Source: an uncultured Lachnospiraceae bacterium (GTDB taxonomy: Bacteria; Bacillota; Clostridia; Lachnospirales; Lachnospiraceae). From it: a DNA stretch of 11,461 nucleotides. Below the pieces are notes generated by a model. It did not search any database, was not told the origin of the DNA, and saw only the letters and a program-made list of their open reading frames with translations. The position numbers and the translations under genes were made by a program. Below, in pieces: positions 1 through 5,213 of the stretch. The DNA is taken from NCBI GenBank assembly GCA_900551235.1, contig URUU01000055.1, positions 1-11,461 of the forward strand, read 5' to 3'. The first letter of the stretch is position 1, and each line of letters begins with the position of its first letter.

Positions 1-1
1 C

Positions 2-54
2 ATCCACCTATGAGCAAGCTCATGTGGATTTAGACCTTTTGACCCTGGCATCAT
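2..54. repeat. Hairpin plus repeat-like motif downstream of aroE
   Basis: Bases 2-7 and 10-15 pair with 18-23 and 24-29 around a tiny loop, with a two-base bulge at 8-9, so the segment can form a hairpin of about 11 pairs. It is followed by the string TTTGACCCTGGCATCAT at 38-54. That string recurs with one change at 1096-1112, on the other side of aroE. The first copy has a TTGACC that could serve as a -35 box, but no -10 box lies at the right distance, so it does not read as a promoter. The segment looks like part of a dispersed intergenic repeat cut by the window edge. The repeat family is an inference; only the hairpin and the second copy are seen. Confidence 0.45.
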
Positions 55-70
55 AAAATAAAATGCATAG

Positions 71-108
71 AAAAACCGTTCGGAGATTTGAGTTTCCGGA
101 CGGTTTTT
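71..108 (-). terminator. Intrinsic terminator of aroE
   Basis: Bases 71-86 pair with 93-108 over 16 positions (a few G-T pairs) around a six-base loop. The stem starts with five A-T pairs, so each strand ends in a run of T. It lies 30 bases past the aroE stop codon and fits a Rho-independent terminator for aroE. It could also stop transcripts arriving on the plus strand. Confidence 0.85.
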
Positions 109-138
109 GATTCAGGAAAGCAATTTACAGGTGGCGGT

Positions 139-1026
139 TTATCCTTTGAAATAGTGTTCTTTGATTGGTTCTGTCGGCATTTCTTTTCCGGTCCACAGGC
201 GGAAAGCCTCTGCACCTTGGAAAAGCAGCATATAGAGTCCGTTAAAGGCCGCACATCCATTTGCGGCAGCCATCTGCAAAAGTCGTGTCTGCTTCGGATT
301 GTAAATGATATCTGATACGATCAGTTCCGGGCGAAGCAGGGATGCATCCGGAACCGGACAGGTATCCTCATGCGGTGCCATGCCAAGAGATGTGGCATTG
401 GTAAGGATGGTGCTTGTCTGCAGTGCATGGCGCATGGCTGTTTCATCAGCAAGATCAGAAACGTCAGCGACACAGGAAGTGCCGGCATTGATCGTATCGG
501 CAAGTTTTTTTGCACGTTCCCAGGAACGGCCTCTGCGGTTGAAAATGTGCAGTTTGGACACACCATCCAGGGCAGCCTGGACTGCAATGGCAGTGGCAGC
601 ACCACCGGCTCCGAGCAGAGTCATTTCTTTTCCGATGATATCGTGTCCTGCTTCCTTTACTGCCTGCATATAACCGATGCCGTCGGTGTTGTGTCCGATC
701 AGTTTTCCGTTTTCATTTACTACGGTATTGACTGCTCCGATCATGCGGGCAGCATCGGAAAGATCATCGATCAGCTCACAGATTTTCGTTTTATCCGGCA
801 TGGTACAGTTAAAACCGGCAATGTTCATGCAGCGAAGACCTTTTACGGTATCGGCAAGCCGTTCCTCTGGTACATCAAAACAGAGATAAACGTAATTAAG
901 ATTAAGAAGACGGAAAGCCTCGTTGTGCATCAGCGGAGAAATGCTGTGTGCAACCGGACTTCCCAAAAGCCCAGTCAGTCTGGTATCTCCGTCAATGACC
1001 GGAAACATATCTGATGTGTTATTCAT
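139..1026 (-). CDS. aroE: Shikimate dehydrogenase (NADP+)
   Basis: A 295-residue protein that reduces 3-dehydroshikimate to shikimate with NADPH, the fourth step towards chorismate, in the cytoplasm. The substrate domain shows the family signature LLGSPVAHSISPLMHN (about residues 20-35). GFNCTMPDK carries the expected catalytic lysine at 79, and GHNTDGIGY the paired aspartate at 115. The Rossmann domain has the LLGAGGAATAI nucleotide loop (about 137-147). It is followed by NRRGR (163-167), whose arginines suit the NADP phosphate. The C-terminal NGLYMLLFQGAEAF helix is also typical. Length is normal to slightly long. The start at 1026 is preceded by GAGGTG at a proper distance; Met7 is a less supported alternative. 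The gene stands alone on the minus strand, divergent from aroD, which makes its substrate precursor. One small deviation is Cys in place of the usual Val in the GxNVTxPxK motif. Confidence 0.95.
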   Translation of the reverse strand: MNNTSDMFPVIDGDTRLTGLLGSPVAHSISPLMHNEAFRLLNLNYVYLCFDVPEERLADTVKGLRCMNIAGFNCTMPDKTKICELIDDLSDAARMIGAVNTVVNENGKLIGHNTDGIGYMQAVKEAGHDIIGKEMTLLGAGGAATAIAVQAALDGVSKLHIFNRRGRSWERAKKLADTINAGTSCVADVSDLADETAMRHALQTSTILTNATSLGMAPHEDTCPVPDASLLRPELIVSDIIYNPKQTRLLQMAAANGCAAFNGLYMLLFQGAEAFRLWTGKEMPTEPIKEHYFKG

Positions 1027-1056
1027 AAAGTGTCACCTCGTATCTTTTTTATAGTG

Positions 1057-1112
1057 TGATATAAGTGTCAAAAGTCTGAATCATAGTTGACAATCTTTGA
1101 CTCTGGCATCAT
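1057..1112. repeat. Imperfect inverted repeat between aroE and aroD
   Basis: The plus strand at 1057-1074 (TGATATAAGTGTCAAAAG) is an imperfect mirror of 1095-1111 (CTTTGACTCTGGCATCA). Both arms therefore read outward-facing versions of a (C)TTTTGAC-N-CT-N3-ATCA motif. The same motif is present at 36-54. The plus-facing arm supplies the -35 box of an aroD promoter. On the minus strand the other arm gives TTGACA, but the nearest TATAAA is only 13 bases downstream, so no standard aroE promoter can be assigned to it. The segment may be a shared operator for the divergent pair or two facing copies of an intergenic repeat; I cannot tell which. Confidence 0.4.
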
Positions 1113-1124
1113 CCTTGTTATAAT
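1097..1124 (+). promoter_or_regulatory. Distal aroD promoter, vegetative sigma type
   Basis: TTGACT (1097-1102) and a perfect TATAAT (1119-1124) are 16 bases apart, and TG at 1116-1117 makes an extended -10. This is a strong vegetative (sigma-A) promoter pointing at aroD, about 90 bases before its start codon. Confidence 0.75.
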
Positions 1125-1155
1125 GGTACGAAATGTCGGGGCGTCTGTCAAGTGC

Positions 1156-1184
1156 TGGACTTCACTGGAGAAATATAGTATACT
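1156..1184 (+). promoter_or_regulatory. Possible second, proximal aroD promoter
   Basis: TGGACT (1156-1161, four of six consensus bases) and TATACT (1179-1184) are 17 bases apart. Transcription from here would start near 1191, giving a short leader of about 27 bases with the aroD ribosome site. It is weaker than the distal promoter and unproven. Confidence 0.4.
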
Positions 1185-1217
1185 GTATGGAAAGTGAGAG
1201 GTATTGGAGGAAAAGAT

Positions 1218-1979
1218 ATGAGCAAAACAGTAACAGCAGGGAATCTGGTCATCGGAGAAGGTCGTCCGAAGATCTGTATCCCGATTATGGGAAAGACGAT
1301 AGAAGAACTGGAAAATGCTGCAAGATCCGCAGTTGCAGGATGTCCGGATCTGGTTGAATGGAGAGCGGATTTTTTTACGGATATTGAAAACAAAGATAAG
1401 AGAAAAAAAGCTGGTGAAAGAATCCGGACGGTTCTGGGGGAGATTCCGCTGCTTTTTACAATACGTACCAGAAGAGAGGGCGGAGAGGCAGACTTTACAG
1501 CAGAGAAGTATCTGAAAGTCATGACAGAAGTGCTGCAGGAAGAAAAGATGGAGCTGGCGGATGTGGAAATTTCACATGGGGATGATATTGCTTATGTTCT
1601 GATCTCGATGGCACATGAACGGGGAATCAAGGTCATTGCCTCCAGTCATGACTTTGAGAAGACACCGAAAAAAGAACAGATCATTATGCTTTTGTGCAAG
1701 ATGCAGGAACTGGAAGCAGATATAGCAAAAGCAGCAGTCATGCCGCAAAGTGAGCGTGATGTCCTGAATTTGCTGGATGCAACACTTAGTATGAAAGAAC
1801 TTCACGGTGATACCCCGGTGATCACGATGTCGATGGGGAAGCTGGGAACAGTGTCGAGGCTGGCGGGCGAAATATTTGGCTCAGCCATTACTTTTGGAAC
1901 GGCAGGTGTGGCATCTGCACCAGGTCAGATCGATGCGGGACAGTTAAGGAATGTCTTAGAGATTTTAAAAGTCGAGTGA
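1218..1979 (+). CDS. aroD: Type I 3-dehydroquinate dehydratase
   Basis: A 253-residue Schiff-base aldolase-type enzyme converting 3-dehydroquinate to 3-dehydroshikimate, the step just before AroE. Family landmarks are all present and match the known enteric positions within one residue. LVEWRADFF near residue 45 holds the substrate-binding Glu/Arg. SSHDFEKTP carries the catalytic His144, and ADIAKAAVMP the Schiff-base Lys171. GTVSRLAGE carries Arg214, and ASAPGQI carries Gln237. Length equals the family norm. The open frame extends eight codons upstream, but the start at 1218 is chosen because TGGAGG (1205-1210) sits seven bases before it and the protein then begins at the usual place. It is divergent from aroE and has one or two promoters in the shared gap. 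Its last codons overlap heptamers resembling Spo0A boxes that belong to the next gene. Confidence 0.95.
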   Translation: MSKTVTAGNLVIGEGRPKICIPIMGKTIEELENAARSAVAGCPDLVEWRADFFTDIENKDKRKKAGERIRTVLGEIPLLFTIRTRREGGEADFTAEKYLKVMTEVLQEEKMELADVEISHGDDIAYVLISMAHERGIKVIASSHDFEKTPKKEQIIMLLCKMQELEADIAKAAVMPQSERDVLNLLDATLSMKELHGDTPVITMSMGKLGTVSRLAGEIFGSAITFGTAGVASAPGQIDAGQLRNVLEILKVE

Positions 1980-2020
1980 TGTCGATGAAAAACATGATAT
2001 AGGGTTGTGCTTTTGACAAA
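1970..2020 (+). promoter_or_regulatory. Candidate Spo0A-binding boxes for spoIIG
   Basis: AGTCGAG (1970-1976) and TGTCGAT (1980-1986) each resemble the 0A box TGTCGAA, with two and one mismatches. They are exactly 10 bases apart, the phasing of tandem 0A boxes in Bacillus. A third site, TTTGACAAA (2012-2020), overlaps the -35 box and reads as a TGNCRAA-like heptamer on both strands. Spo0A~P is known to activate spoIIG in Bacillus from sites of this kind. Its use here is inferred from position and likeness only. The first box lies inside the aroD stop region. Confidence 0.45.
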
Positions 2021-2045
2021 ATCTGCACCCCCTGTCACCTATAAT
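2013..2045 (+). promoter_or_regulatory. spoIIG-type promoter with long spacer
   Basis: Perfect TTGACA (2013-2018) and perfect TATAAT (2040-2045) are separated by 21 bases, too far for unaided sigma-A RNA polymerase. No better -35 sits 16-18 bases upstream of this -10. The Bacillus subtilis spoIIG promoter has the same peculiarity (about 22 bases) and needs Spo0A~P. Since the next gene is spoIIGA, this is probably the same design. Transcription would start near 2052. Confidence 0.65.
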
Positions 2046-2087
2046 GGAAAGTGCTTAAGCGGCACTCCATGCAGGAGACAGGGGGTG
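2026..2087 (+). promoter_or_regulatory. Inverted repeat masking the spoIIGA ribosome site
   Basis: CACCCCCTGTC (2026-2036) is the exact reverse complement of GACAGGGGGTG (2077-2087), giving an 11-pair GC-rich stem. The right arm includes the spoIIGA Shine-Dalgarno sequence AGGGGGTG, four bases before its GTG start. An inner stem pairs 2045-2048 with 2066-2069 and 2051-2054 with 2062-2065. The left arm lies between the -35 and -10 boxes, so it should be present only in RNA that enters from upstream. It may block translation of read-through RNA. With the following TTTT it could also act as a weak terminator for aroD. The repeat is seen; both functions are inferred. Confidence 0.6.
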
Positions 2088-2091
2088 TTTT

Positions 2092-2889
2092 GTGTACTAT
2101 GAAATTTATCTGGATTTCTATTTTTTAGAAAATTTGTTTACGGACTGTGCCATGCTGGTGCTTACGGCAGAGATGCTGCGGCAGAACTGGAATCGGAAAA
2201 GTATTTTTCTGGCAGGCTTTTTGGAAAGTGTGGTTTCCTGTATACTTTTATTCTTTTCTGTAAAAAACATGGTACTGATACGGAGCTGCCAGACGGGTAT
2301 GGCATTTTTTATGATCCGGATGGGACTTGGAAAAAAGAAATGCAGGGATCTTTTTTTAGAAGTGTCTGTGTTTTATCTGATCAGTTTCTGTTTTGGCGGA
2401 GCGGTGCTGGCAGTGGCAGGCGCAAAAAAACTGCCGGTGTTTCCGGTAAAAGCAGTGCTGTTTCTGATTCTGAGGCTTGCGCTGCAGATTCTGTGGAAGG
2501 AAAAGAACAGGCAGGAACATATTTATGATGCAGAAGTTTTCCGGAAGGGAAAAAGCAGCAGGGTAAAAGCACTGTATGATACGGGAAACCGTTTACGGGA
2601 ACCATATCAGAAACGTCCGGTAAATATCATAGAATACGATGCAGTAAAAGAATTACTGACAGGAGACGAGAAAATATTTCTGATCCCATACCGAACTGTA
2701 AACGGAGGCGGAAAAATGTTTACCGGTCTGACGTTTGACCGTATGAGGATCAGTAAGGGAAGAAAAACCGAGATTTATGAACATCCGGTGATAGCGCTGG
2801 CAAAAGAAAAGCTGAGCAGTGATGACAGTTATCAGATGATACTGCACCCGGAAAACCGGAAAGATCAGGAGGAGAAGAATCATGTTTAA
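2092..2889 (+). CDS. spoIIGA: Sporulation sigma-E factor processing peptidase SpoIIGA
   Basis: A 265-residue membrane-embedded aspartic protease that cleaves the N-terminal pro-peptide of pro-sigma-E in the mother cell. The N-terminal half has about five hydrophobic segments (roughly residues 5-28, 37-58, 60-78, 86-110 and 116-135). The soluble C-terminal half carries ALYDTGNRLREP, with the catalytic aspartate at 163, then RPVNIIEYD and IPYRTVNGGGKMF, all typical of the family. It is somewhat shorter than the Bacillus protein (about 309 residues) but complete. The start is a GTG with AGGGGGTG four bases upstream; no better ATG fits the conserved MYYEIYLDF beginning. Its 3' end overlaps sigE by eight bases, so the protease and its substrate are probably translationally coupled. 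In Bacillus the protease is activated by the forespore signal protein SpoIIR, which is not in this window. Confidence 0.93.
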   Translation: MYYEIYLDFYFLENLFTDCAMLVLTAEMLRQNWNRKSIFLAGFLESVVSCILLFFSVKNMVLIRSCQTGMAFFMIRMGLGKKKCRDLFLEVSVFYLISFCFGGAVLAVAGAKKLPVFPVKAVLFLILRLALQILWKEKNRQEHIYDAEVFRKGKSSRVKALYDTGNRLREPYQKRPVNIIEYDAVKELLTGDEKIFLIPYRTVNGGGKMFTGLTFDRMRISKGRKTEIYEHPVIALAKEKLSSDDSYQMILHPENRKDQEEKNHV

Positions 2890-3628
2890 AATAGCAGCCC
2901 CACAGAAATTTCAGTTTAAAGTAACAAGAAGATGGCAGAATGTATGGTTTCAGAGAACAAATGAAGTGCATTACATTGGTGGAAGCGATGTGCTTCCGGC
3001 ACCGCTTTCGGTGCAGGAAGAGGCAAGAATGCTGGAAAGTCTGGAACAGGAGACAGAAAATCAGGAAGAGGCAAAGAAAATCCTGATCGAACACAATCTG
3101 CGTCTGGTGGTATACATAGCGAAAAAATTTGATAATACGGGAGTTGGTGTGGAAGATCTGATTTCAATCGGAACGATCGGACTGATCAAGGCTGTCAATA
3201 CGTTTAACAGCGGGAAAAATATCAAGCTTGCGACTTATGCGTCCAGATGCATCGAAAACGAGATCCTGATGTATTTACGAAGAAACAGCAAGACCAGGCT
3301 GGAGGTTTCCATCGATGAACCGTTAAATGTGGACTGGGATGGAAATGAACTGCTGCTGTCAGATATTTTAGGAACGGATGAAGATGTGATCTACCGTGAT
3401 ATGGAAACGGAAGTAGAATACAAGCTGCTCTTTCGGGCGATTGCAAAACTTTCTGACAGAGAACAGACGATCGTCAATCTGCGCTATGGTTTGAACAGAG
3501 GTGACGGAAAAGAAAAGACACAGAAAGAAGTGGCAGATATCCTCGGCATTTCGCAGTCTTATATCTCAAGACTGGAGAAAAAGATCATGAAACGTCTGAA
3601 AAGAGAAATGATACGCTACGAGCAGTGA
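2882..3628 (+). CDS. sigE: RNA polymerase sporulation sigma-E factor, pro-form
   Basis: A 248-residue precursor of the early mother-cell sigma factor. An N-terminal basic and aromatic pro-sequence of about 30 residues ends at HYIGGSDVLPAPLS. This matches the Bacillus processing site, so cleavage is expected near His30/Tyr31. The core then shows sigma-70 region 2 (NLRLVVYIAKKF, DLISIGTIGLIKAVNTFN, KLATYASRCIENEILMYLRR). It is followed by DEPLNVDWDGNELLLSDILG and region 4 with the helix-turn-helix QKEVADILGISQSYISRLEKK. These stretches are nearly invariant for sigma-E and separate it from sigma-G, -F and -K. AGGAGG (2867-2872) lies nine bases before the ATG, inside the end of spoIIGA. The usual downstream neighbour sigG is absent; a purine promoter follows instead, with no clear terminator between, so some read-through into purF is possible. 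Confidence 0.95.
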   Translation: MFKIAAPQKFQFKVTRRWQNVWFQRTNEVHYIGGSDVLPAPLSVQEEARMLESLEQETENQEEAKKILIEHNLRLVVYIAKKFDNTGVGVEDLISIGTIGLIKAVNTFNSGKNIKLATYASRCIENEILMYLRRNSKTRLEVSIDEPLNVDWDGNELLLSDILGTDEDVIYRDMETEVEYKLLFRAIAKLSDREQTIVNLRYGLNRGDGKEKTQKEVADILGISQSYISRLEKKIMKRLKREMIRYEQ

Positions 3629-3636
3629 CAAAAAAC

Positions 3637-3665
3637 TTGCTTTATAGAAAATGATAGACTATAAT
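3637..3665 (+). promoter_or_regulatory. purF promoter, vegetative sigma type
   Basis: TTGCTT (3637-3642) and a perfect TATAAT (3660-3665) are 17 bases apart, starting eight bases after the sigE stop. Transcription would begin near 3672, giving an 80-base leader before purF. No purine riboswitch core and no Bacillus-type PurR box is recognisable. Confidence 0.7.
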
Positions 3666-3689
3666 AAATTGCGGAATAACAGAAGAAAG

Positions 3690-3720
3690 TCGTATCTGTG
3701 AAGGTACTGAACAGATACGA
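3690..3720 (+). promoter_or_regulatory. Leader hairpin or operator upstream of purF
   Basis: TCGTATCTGT (3690-3699) is the exact reverse complement of ACAGATACGA (3711-3720), with an 11-base loop. It starts about 18 bases after the predicted transcript start and ends 34 bases before the purF codon. It lacks a T-run, so it is not a standard terminator. It could be an RNA stem in the leader or a DNA site for a dimeric repressor; neither can be decided from sequence. Confidence 0.5.
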
Positions 3721-3754
3721 AAAGTTTTGATGGAAACCACGGAAAGGAAATCAG

Positions 3755-5197
3755 ATGAACGAGAATTTGCATATTCAGAGAGAAATGGATGACAAACCAG
3801 GCGAGGAATGTGGTGTATTCGGCATCTATGATTTTGACGGGAACGATATTGCACAGACCATATATTATGGTCTGTTTGCTTTACAGCACCGAGGACAGGA
3901 GAGTTGTGGTATCGCCGTCAGTGATACGGAAGGACCAAAAGGGAAAGTGGATTCCTGCAAGGGAATGGGACTTGTAAACGAAGTGTTTGACGCAGAAAAA
4001 CTGGAGAATCTTCATGGAAACATCGGTGTCGGCCATGTGCGTTATTCTACGGCGGGAGCCAGCACAAGAGAGAATGCACAGCCTCTGGTACTGAATTATA
4101 TCAAAGGCACACTTGCACTTGCACACAATGGAAACCTGATCAATGCCCCACAGCTGCGGGAAGAGCTGGCATATGGCGGAGCGATTTTTCAGACGACCAT
4201 TGACTCTGAAGTGATCGCATATCACATTGCGAGAGAACGTGTCAGAAGCAAGACGGCAGAAGAGGCAGTTGCCCGTGCCATGCAGAAGATCAAAGGAGCC
4301 TATTCTCTTGTGATCATGTCTCCGAGAAAACTGATGGGAGCAAGAGATCCGCAGGGGTTCCGCCCGCTGTGCATCGGCAAAAGGGGAAATGCCTATGTAC
4401 TTGCGAGTGAAACCTGTGCACTGGATACGATCGGTGCCGAGTTTGTAAGGGATGTACTGCCGGGTGAGATCGTTACGATCACACAGGAAGGCATCAAATC
4501 TGACACACGTCTGTGCCAAAAGCAGCAGACGGCACACTGCGTTTTTGAGTACATTTACTTTGCAAGACCGGACAGCGTGATCGACGGTGTGAGCGTCTAT
4601 CATTCCAGACTGATGGCAGGAAGGTATCTGGCGATGGATTCACCGGTGGATGCGGATATCGTAGTCGGTGTCCCGGAATCCGGAAATGCAGCAGCACTTG
4701 GCTATTCCCTTCAGTCCGGCATTCCATACGGTACTGCTTTTGTGAAAAACGGCTATGTCGGCCGTACCTTTATCAAACCGAAACAGAGCAGCCGTGAGTC
4801 CAGCGTCCGTGTGAAACTGAATGTACTGCGTGAAGCAGTAGAAGGCAAACGAGTGATCATGATCGATGATTCGATCGTCCGTGGAACAACCAGTGACCGC
4901 ATTGTGCATATGCTGCGTGAGGCAGGAGCCAAAGAAGTGCATATGCGTGTCAGTTCACCGCCATTTTTATGGCCGTGCTACTTCGGTACCGATGTGCCTG
5001 CAAGAGAGCAGCTGATTGCATACAACCGTACCGTGGAGGAGATCAGACAGGTGATAGGAGCAGACAGTCTTGGATATCTGGACTGCAGTCGCCTGCGTCA
5101 GATGGCAGGAGACCTGCCGATCTGCACCGGATGTTTTACCGGAAACTATCCGCTGGATCCGCCGATGGAGGATATCAGAGGAGAATTCGAACAGTAA
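3755..5197 (+). CDS. purF: Amidophosphoribosyltransferase (PRPP amidotransferase)
   Basis: A 480-residue enzyme making 5-phosphoribosylamine from PRPP and glutamine, the committed first step of purine synthesis. The N-terminal Ntn glutaminase domain begins at GEECGVFGIYD. Cys19 would be the nucleophile, exposed when an 18-residue pro-peptide is removed. GVGHVRYSTAG, LAHNGNLIN and the phosphoribosyltransferase loop VIMIDDSIVRGTTS (367-380, PRPP binding) follow. Cys262, Cys408 and the CTGC pair (457, 460) match the four ligands of the 4Fe-4S cluster in Bacillus PurF, so this is the oxygen-sensitive cluster-bearing, pro-peptide type. AAAGGA lies six bases before the chosen ATG; Met11 is an in-frame alternative that would give an eight-residue pro-peptide but has a poorer ribosome site. 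It is first in an operon with purB, 16 bases apart. Confidence 0.96.
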   Translation: MNENLHIQREMDDKPGEECGVFGIYDFDGNDIAQTIYYGLFALQHRGQESCGIAVSDTEGPKGKVDSCKGMGLVNEVFDAEKLENLHGNIGVGHVRYSTAGASTRENAQPLVLNYIKGTLALAHNGNLINAPQLREELAYGGAIFQTTIDSEVIAYHIARERVRSKTAEEAVARAMQKIKGAYSLVIMSPRKLMGARDPQGFRPLCIGKRGNAYVLASETCALDTIGAEFVRDVLPGEIVTITQEGIKSDTRLCQKQQTAHCVFEYIYFARPDSVIDGVSVYHSRLMAGRYLAMDSPVDADIVVGVPESGNAAALGYSLQSGIPYGTAFVKNGYVGRTFIKPKQSSRESSVRVKLNVLREAVEGKRVIMIDDSIVRGTTSDRIVHMLREAGAKEVHMRVSSPPFLWPCYFGTDVPAREQLIAYNRTVEEIRQVIGADSLGYLDCSRLRQMAGDLPICTGCFTGNYPLDPPMEDIRGEFEQ

Positions 5198-5213
5198 GAT
5201 ACAGGAGGAAAAT

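Noticed and set aside
370..1014. Open frame of 214 codons on the plus strand inside aroE
   Set aside because: It is antisense to a gene with all shikimate dehydrogenase motifs, has no ribosome site and resembles no protein family.
3666..3754. Purine riboswitch before purF
   Set aside because: The conserved purine aptamer strings are missing and only one hairpin is present, not a three-way junction.
3881..4603. Open frame of 240 codons on the minus strand inside purF
   Set aside because: Antisense shadow of purF, Cys/His-rich in the way reverse frames of this codon use often are; no start context.
5070..5213. Longer purB with a start inside purF
   Set aside because: The extra 48 residues are translated purF DNA in another frame; the AGGAGG at 5203-5208 and family alignment place the start at 5214.
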